A stretch of DNA of 37,810 nucleotides from Paraburkholderia mimosarum LMG 23256 = NBRC 106338 (GTDB taxonomy: Bacteria; Pseudomonadota; Gammaproteobacteria; Burkholderiales; Burkholderiaceae), in NCBI RefSeq assembly GCF_000739815.1, contig NZ_BBJJ01000063.1, forward strand, positions 1-37,810. The letters run 5' to 3'. Position 1 is the stretch's first letter; the number at the start of each line of letters is the position of its first letter. The notes beneath the pieces were generated by a model. It was given only the letters and a program-made list of their open reading frames with translations, did no database searches and was not told where the DNA came from. Made by a program: the position numbers and the translations under genes. Shown one piece after another: positions 33,616 to 37,810 of the stretch.

Positions 33616-35958
33616 ATGAGCGGGCCGCTGAGCCGTCTGTCAGCGTGGCGCGCCCGCCGATGTGCGAGGCTCGGTGCGGCGGCCGCGAGGACCGAGGCTC
33701 CGGACGGCGGGATTGGAGCGGAGGCGCCGATCCGGAAGGCGTCCGAGGATCGGCTCAGGCGAGCCGACTTCGCGAATCGCATAGGCGGCGTTCTCTCGGA
33801 ACTCAGCCTGCGCGAGGGGAGGGTATTCGCAATCAGGGGTGGGTGGGGTTTCGGTAAGTCCTCCCTAAAGAACCTGATTACAGAAAGACTCGACGCCACC
33901 AACGAAGGAGCGGACTGGCTTGACTTCAATCCCTGGCAGTGGGGCGACGGCGACGCAATTGCCCGCGCACTCTTTAGTCAGATCGCGGATCGTCTGCGGG
34001 GCGAGCATTCGAAGGCAGCGCTCGCTCGCGCTGCAGCACTACGACGTTACGGCGAGATCCTCACAGGAACTGGCGCGCCGCTCAAGGAAGCCGGAAGCGC
34101 GACCCACCTCATCTCGACGGTGCTGACGAACGCTTCGGTGATCGCCGTCGCCTCGGCCGTAGGCTTTGACCTCCCGGCGGCGGCGAAGATAGCGGCCACA
34201 CTCGCTGTCCTCTCGGTCGGGACGCCCCTGTTAGGGCGCGTGCTGTCGCACCTAGGACGAGACCGCGCCAGCGACCCTCTCGACAAGATACGTGAAGCGC
34301 TAGAGGCTCGTCTTCGAGAACTCGAACGCCCGCTGGTCGTCTTCGTCGACGACATCGACCGACTCGAGCCCGAGCAGATCAGGCTGCTCCTCCGACAGGT
34401 GAAGGCGAATGCCAACCTGCCCAACATCGTCTTTGTGCTCCTGTTTCAGCCCAGCATCGTAGAGCGGGCGCTCGACCCGGTGGCCGACGGCGACGGTCGC
34501 GCCTTCCTCGAGAAGGTCGTCCAAGCGAGCTTCGACCTGCCGGCGGTTCCGGCGTCGATCGTGCATCGGATTTTCACGGAGGAACTGTCCGAGCTAGCTG
34601 GTCCCTACGCGACAGAGGCGAACGGGTTCACGCAAACGCGCTGGGGTAACGCCTTCGTCGGCTGCATCCAACCTTTGCTCCGCAATATGCGTGACGCACG
34701 TCGGCTGATCTCCTCCATCGCCGTACACCTCCCGTTGCATGCGGCCGGCGATGTGTTTGAGGTGAACATCGTCGACTTCCTTCTCCTTGAGGCACTCCGC
34801 GTCTTCGAACCGGACCTGCATGAGGCCCTGTTCCGAGAGAGGGAACTCCTTCTCCAGGAACTGCGCTTCCTCGGCAATGGCCGGCGAGATGAGGACAGGG
34901 CGGCAGCCGGGCGTCTCCTCGAGATCGTGTCGGATGAGCGCCGCGACATCGCTCGGGACGCGCTCAAGGACCTCTTTCCGCCCCTCGAATGGGCATACGG
35001 GGGCACGAACTATGCGGATGGCTTCCGTCTCAAATGGCTAACCGCAAAACGAGTGTGTTCCCCGCGCTTTTTCCCGCGTTACTTCGAGCTCCAGACCGCG
35101 GTCGGCGAAATGTCGGAACGTCGCTTCGTGGCGTTCCTCGATGCGACTGCGACGGAGGATGGTCTGGCTCGGGAGATCGCCGACATCGAAGCTGATGGTC
35201 TCCTGCCCTCACTCGTCGCCAGATTTGACGAGTCCGTCGACCGCCTCCCGGTCGAGAACGCCGCCGTGCTGCTGCGCGGGATGTTCGGGATCGCGCAGAA
35301 ACTCGCGGGCGACCGCGACGCCGACCCATTTAATTCGCCCTGGCTGTCTGCGTGGCGATCAACGCACTGGTTTTTGAAGCGGATCCCGGACGATGTACGA
35401 GGTGGATTGGCACTTGAGTCTCTCCGCCAGACCAGGGCGCTGTCCGTCGCTGCGCTTTTGATCCATCTGAACGATCCCGCGGAGCAAGCGAAGGGGGCCG
35501 ACGACGCTTTCGATCCGGCGCTCGATCTCAAAACTGTCGAGGCAATGAAGGCTGAATGGCTGCGGATAATGAGAGGCCGCGCCGCGGAGGGAGACGCGCT
35601 GATGGCCGAACCGGATCTCCTGTCCCAGCTCTACCGGTGGAGGGACTATACGGGTTCATTGGACGAACCCCGCGCGTGGATGAACGAGGCTATCCGGAGC
35701 GACGAAGGATTTGCAAGCATGTCCACGCGCATGATGAGCCGGGGCACGAGTCATTCGTTGGGCGATCGGGTCTCGACACCGCACAACACCTTCAACAGGG
35801 AGACGATCGACAACTTCATCGGCATCGACGTGGCGAAAGCCAGGTGCGACGCAATCGATCCCGCTCAATTCCCCGTGCACGAGGAGGCTCTGCGAACGTT
35901 GCGCAGATTTCTCGAGAGGTGGCTCGGGCTGAAAGAACGCGACCCATTCGATCTCTAG
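33616..35958 (+). CDS. KAP-family P-loop NTPase
   Basis: A 780-residue KAP NTPase. Walker A is GGWGFGKSS (75-83), followed by DFNPWQW (103-109) and Walker B VVFVDDIDRL (241-250). Between Walker A and B, residues 165-210 are hydrophobic with two likely transmembrane segments, as in other KAP proteins, which places the ATPase on the inner face of the membrane. The C-terminal 350 residues are helical and not recognised. KAP proteins include the phage-exclusion protein PifA and QatA of the Qat defence system, so a role in phage defence is plausible. The first 40 residues are Arg/Ala-rich with no ribosome binding site, so the true start may be later. A RES-domain gene follows 258 bases downstream. 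Confidence 0.85.
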   Translation: MSGPLSRLSAWRARRCARLGAAAARTEAPDGGIGAEAPIRKASEDRLRRADFANRIGGVLSELSLREGRVFAIRGGWGFGKSSLKNLITERLDATNEGADWLDFNPWQWGDGDAIARALFSQIADRLRGEHSKAALARAAALRRYGEILTGTGAPLKEAGSATHLISTVLTNASVIAVASAVGFDLPAAAKIAATLAVLSVGTPLLGRVLSHLGRDRASDPLDKIREALEARLRELERPLVVFVDDIDRLEPEQIRLLLRQVKANANLPNIVFVLLFQPSIVERALDPVADGDGRAFLEKVVQASFDLPAVPASIVHRIFTEELSELAGPYATEANGFTQTRWGNAFVGCIQPLLRNMRDARRLISSIAVHLPLHAAGDVFEVNIVDFLLLEALRVFEPDLHEALFRERELLLQELRFLGNGRRDEDRAAAGRLLEIVSDERRDIARDALKDLFPPLEWAYGGTNYADGFRLKWLTAKRVCSPRFFPRYFELQTAVGEMSERRFVAFLDATATEDGLAREIADIEADGLLPSLVARFDESVDRLPVENAAVLLRGMFGIAQKLAGDRDADPFNSPWLSAWRSTHWFLKRIPDDVRGGLALESLRQTRALSVAALLIHLNDPAEQAKGADDAFDPALDLKTVEAMKAEWLRIMRGRAAEGDALMAEPDLLSQLYRWRDYTGSLDEPRAWMNEAIRSDEGFASMSTRMMSRGTSHSLGDRVSTPHNTFNRETIDNFIGIDVAKARCDAIDPAQFPVHEEALRTLRRFLERWLGLKERDPFDL

Positions 35959-36216
35959 CGGCCGACCCGATCGCTGCCAAAATGACCAGGAAGGTAGTGC
36001 CATACATATAGTACCGCGAGAGAAATCGTGGTCTCCTCGGCCGACCGATATGGAGACACAATCGTCCTTCCGTGGCTTCAGGCGGTCATCGAACTGCTGG
36101 CGACCTGCGTTCGTACGGGCCGACGCCGCGATGCCCGCTGCGTTGGATACAATCGCACCTCGCTTTTTATGCAACGGAAGCGCTCCCAAATCTCAACAAT
36201 TTGCACCTCCTTGAAT

Positions 36217-37332
36217 ATGAACCGCGTTTGCTCATCCTGCTTCGCCGACGAAGACCTGCGTGCCTGGATTCGAAAGGAGGGCGGGCCGCGCGGCTGTAGT
36301 GCGTGTAACAGGTTCGATTCGCCAACGGCGAAATTTTATAAGGTAGCAAAGCACATCGAGGAGTGTATCGGGCGCTACTACGGCCGCGCTGTTGACCAAC
36401 TCATGTATTGCTCGGCGGAGGGCGGCTATTTGGGGGCCCACTGGGATTCGTGGGACATGTTGGAGAAAATTGGTCTGATGTTGCCCAGGGATGACGGAAC
36501 CCTGTACAGCAGCATTGCCCAGGCTATGGCCGACGAAATTTGGTGCGATTTTGATGCGGGAGCGCTCGACCTCGACGATGCCTTGCGGACAAGTTGGCAG
36601 GGATTCTGCGAAACAGTAAAGCACAAGAGGAGGTTCTTCTTCCATGCGACGGGCAGAGATGATCAAGATTCCTTAACTCCGGCATCTCTCCTAGATCACA
36701 TTGCAGGCGTCAGCCAAAACATCGGCCTGATCAAAGAAATATCTGCTGGTACCGCATTCTGGCGAGCGCGTGTTGATCTTCCCAAAGGCAAAGGCGCGGG
36801 TGCGTCGGATTTTGGGCCGCCTCCCGTTGAGCACGCCCTGCAGAGCAATCGCATGAATCCGGCTGGTATCCCGATGCTGTATCTGGCCTCGACGATTGCA
36901 ACAGCACTCAAGGAGACCAGAAAGGAAGCGGCAAAGGTAGGGCTCTGGCGCGCGACTCGGCCGTTGCGCGTTCTCGACTTGCGTGCACTACCGCCGGAGC
37001 CCGGTATGTTTTCCGACGCCGGGCGGACAACGAAACTTACGCTCAGCTTCTTGCACGACTTTGCAGCGGACATCATGCAGCCAGTAGACAGGGACCAGCG
37101 CGTGCACGTCGACTACTTGCCTTCGCAAGTAGTCACCGAGTTTGTGCGCGATTATCAGTTTGAGGGCGGCGTGGTAGATGGGATTGCTTACGCGAGTACG
37201 GTTGATCGTCGTGGCTGGAATATCGCGCTTTTTCTTGGGCCTACCCAACTGGGCTTGGCGGAGCCAGAATGGGGACATAGGCAGCCCCCCAGCCTGACAT
37301 TCGAGCGAGCAATGTGGGCAACGAGACCCTAG
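36217..37332 (+). CDS. RES-domain toxin-like protein with N-terminal zinc finger/HEPN-RES region
   Basis: About 371 residues from MNRVCSSC; the frame extends further upstream but that part lacks protein character. The N-terminus has paired CxxC motifs (Cys5, Cys8, Cys27, Cys30) as in HEPN/RES N-terminal domains, then a helical segment (about 40-160). The RES domain follows, with FWRARVDLPKGKGAGASDFG, then NRMNPAGIPMLYLASTIATA and LKETR, carrying the expected Arg and Glu. RES proteins act on NAD+ (Xre-RES toxins degrade it), so NAD+ attack is inferred. No Xre-type antitoxin precedes it, which argues for a defence effector triggered by other proteins. It lies between the KAP NTPase and a partial gene. 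Confidence 0.82.
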   Translation: MNRVCSSCFADEDLRAWIRKEGGPRGCSACNRFDSPTAKFYKVAKHIEECIGRYYGRAVDQLMYCSAEGGYLGAHWDSWDMLEKIGLMLPRDDGTLYSSIAQAMADEIWCDFDAGALDLDDALRTSWQGFCETVKHKRRFFFHATGRDDQDSLTPASLLDHIAGVSQNIGLIKEISAGTAFWRARVDLPKGKGAGASDFGPPPVEHALQSNRMNPAGIPMLYLASTIATALKETRKEAAKVGLWRATRPLRVLDLRALPPEPGMFSDAGRTTKLTLSFLHDFAADIMQPVDRDQRVHVDYLPSQVVTEFVRDYQFEGGVVDGIAYASTVDRRGWNIALFLGPTQLGLAEPEWGHRQPPSLTFERAMWATRP

Positions 37333-37393
37333 CGGAAGGCGAGCTTTGCGGCACGGTTTCATGTAGCGGTGACGTGATGGAGCAAGCGTAAAG

Positions 37394-37810
37394 ATGGAAT
37401 CCGAGGAATCGGAATCGGTTGGCGATTGGCTGAAAAAGTGCGGTGACGTTCACGTCGATAGGGTCGTGGGGCGCTTGCTCGGCCAACTGCAGAAGATGCA
37501 GATTGGGCCGCTTGAGGCAATCTCCCGCAGTGTCGACGCCGTGTCGGCCGCTCTAGAGTCGTATCCAGAAAATGTCCGCCCGGCGCTTCTGGAGATGAGC
37601 CGGAATGGATGGTATCTCGACCCCGCCATGCCAATGAGCCTTCCTCGGCGGTTCAAGTTAGCGATGGAGGCTGGCGACGCGGCCCAAGCCGAGCAAAGTA
37701 TGGTTGACCATTTTGAGCGGCGCACCGGCGGCATTCTTTCTGAATTGGTTGGGCGACATCCGGCGAGAGGGCAGATCTTTCGCGCGGCATTCGCGGCGCA
37801 TTCGTTAGCA
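37394..37810 (+). CDS. Hypothetical protein, 3' end outside window
   Basis: A frame open for 139 codons to the window edge, starting MESEESESVGDWLKKCGDVH, with GGAG about 12 bases upstream of the ATG and only 61 bases after the RES gene, so probably in the same operon. It is acidic at the start and then helical (PLEAISRSVDAVSAALESYP, then LPRRFKLAMEAGDAAQAEQS and MVDHFERRTGGILSELVGRH). No domain recognised. As the direct neighbour of a RES-type toxin it could be an immunity, sensor or accessory protein, but the visible part does not tell. Confidence 0.75.
   Translation, partial: MESEESESVGDWLKKCGDVHVDRVVGRLLGQLQKMQIGPLEAISRSVDAVSAALESYPENVRPALLEMSRNGWYLDPAMPMSLPRRFKLAMEAGDAAQAEQSMVDHFERRTGGILSELVGRHPARGQIFRAAFAAHSLA

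Noticed and set aside
36311..36320. GGTTCGATTC resembling a tRNA T-loop
   Set aside because: It lies inside the RES-protein coding sequence (codons for Asn-Arg-Phe-Asp-Ser) and no acceptor, D or anticodon arms can be formed around it.

Overview
The window looks like an accessory, transposon-scarred region of a beta-proteobacterium, most probably Burkholderia, Paraburkholderia or Caballeronia, on a megaplasmid or genomic island. This is inferred from the high GC and codon use of most genes, the insertion-sequence families (ISAzo13, IS5, IS6, IS256), a Tn4651-type Tn3-family module, a CspA-type cold-shock gene and a small His/Lys/Ala-rich exported protein. No rRNA, tRNA, CRISPR array or confident replication origin was seen.

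Layout. 1-5 kb: a 48-base ISAzo13 fragment, an H-type lectin gene with a small partner, a ClpP-fold SDH-type protease, an ISAzo13 copy with a frameshifted transposase, an IS256 remnant and a strong minus-strand terminator. 5.5-10.6 kb: a small orphan gene, an IS5 N-terminal remnant, then the most distinctive block. It holds an adenosine-deaminase-like gene coupled to the first 30-odd codons of an RdgB/HAM1-type purine NTP pyrophosphatase (now fused in frame to an IS5 transposase), IS5 and IS6 debris, and a relatively AT-rich pair: a HemN/HemW-like radical SAM protein coupled to a SAM methyltransferase with an unrecognised C-terminal domain. 10.7-12.5 kb: a patatin-like gene broken by a frameshift and cut by an IS6-family remnant that adjoins a possible group II intron 3' end.

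12.5-18.0 kb: tnpA, tnpS and tnpT of a Tn4651-type transposon, with a perfect 14-bp-arm palindrome between the divergent tnpS and tnpT. 18.2-23.4 kb: a SWIM/SNF2 helicase, a coupled 101-residue protein and a zinc-ribbon CoiA-like protein. These may be passengers of that transposon, but its right end was not found. 23.5-28.2 kb: mostly decayed sequence with a BON-domain remnant, cspA, a small exported protein, a histidine-kinase pseudogene with at least two frameshifts, a small membrane protein and a hypothetical.

28.4-37.8 kb resembles a defence-type island: a DUF3800 protein, a winged-helix-like protein, two unknown or regulatory genes, a PD-(D/E)XK nuclease-like protein, a KAP-family P-loop NTPase, a zinc-finger/RES-domain toxin-like protein and a partial gene running off the end. 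The best candidates for an undescribed system are the deaminase / RdgB / radical SAM / methyltransferase block (interrupted here), the SNF2-SWIM / 101-aa / CoiA-like cassette and the nuclease / KAP / RES group. All functions are read from motifs by eye; no database search was possible.
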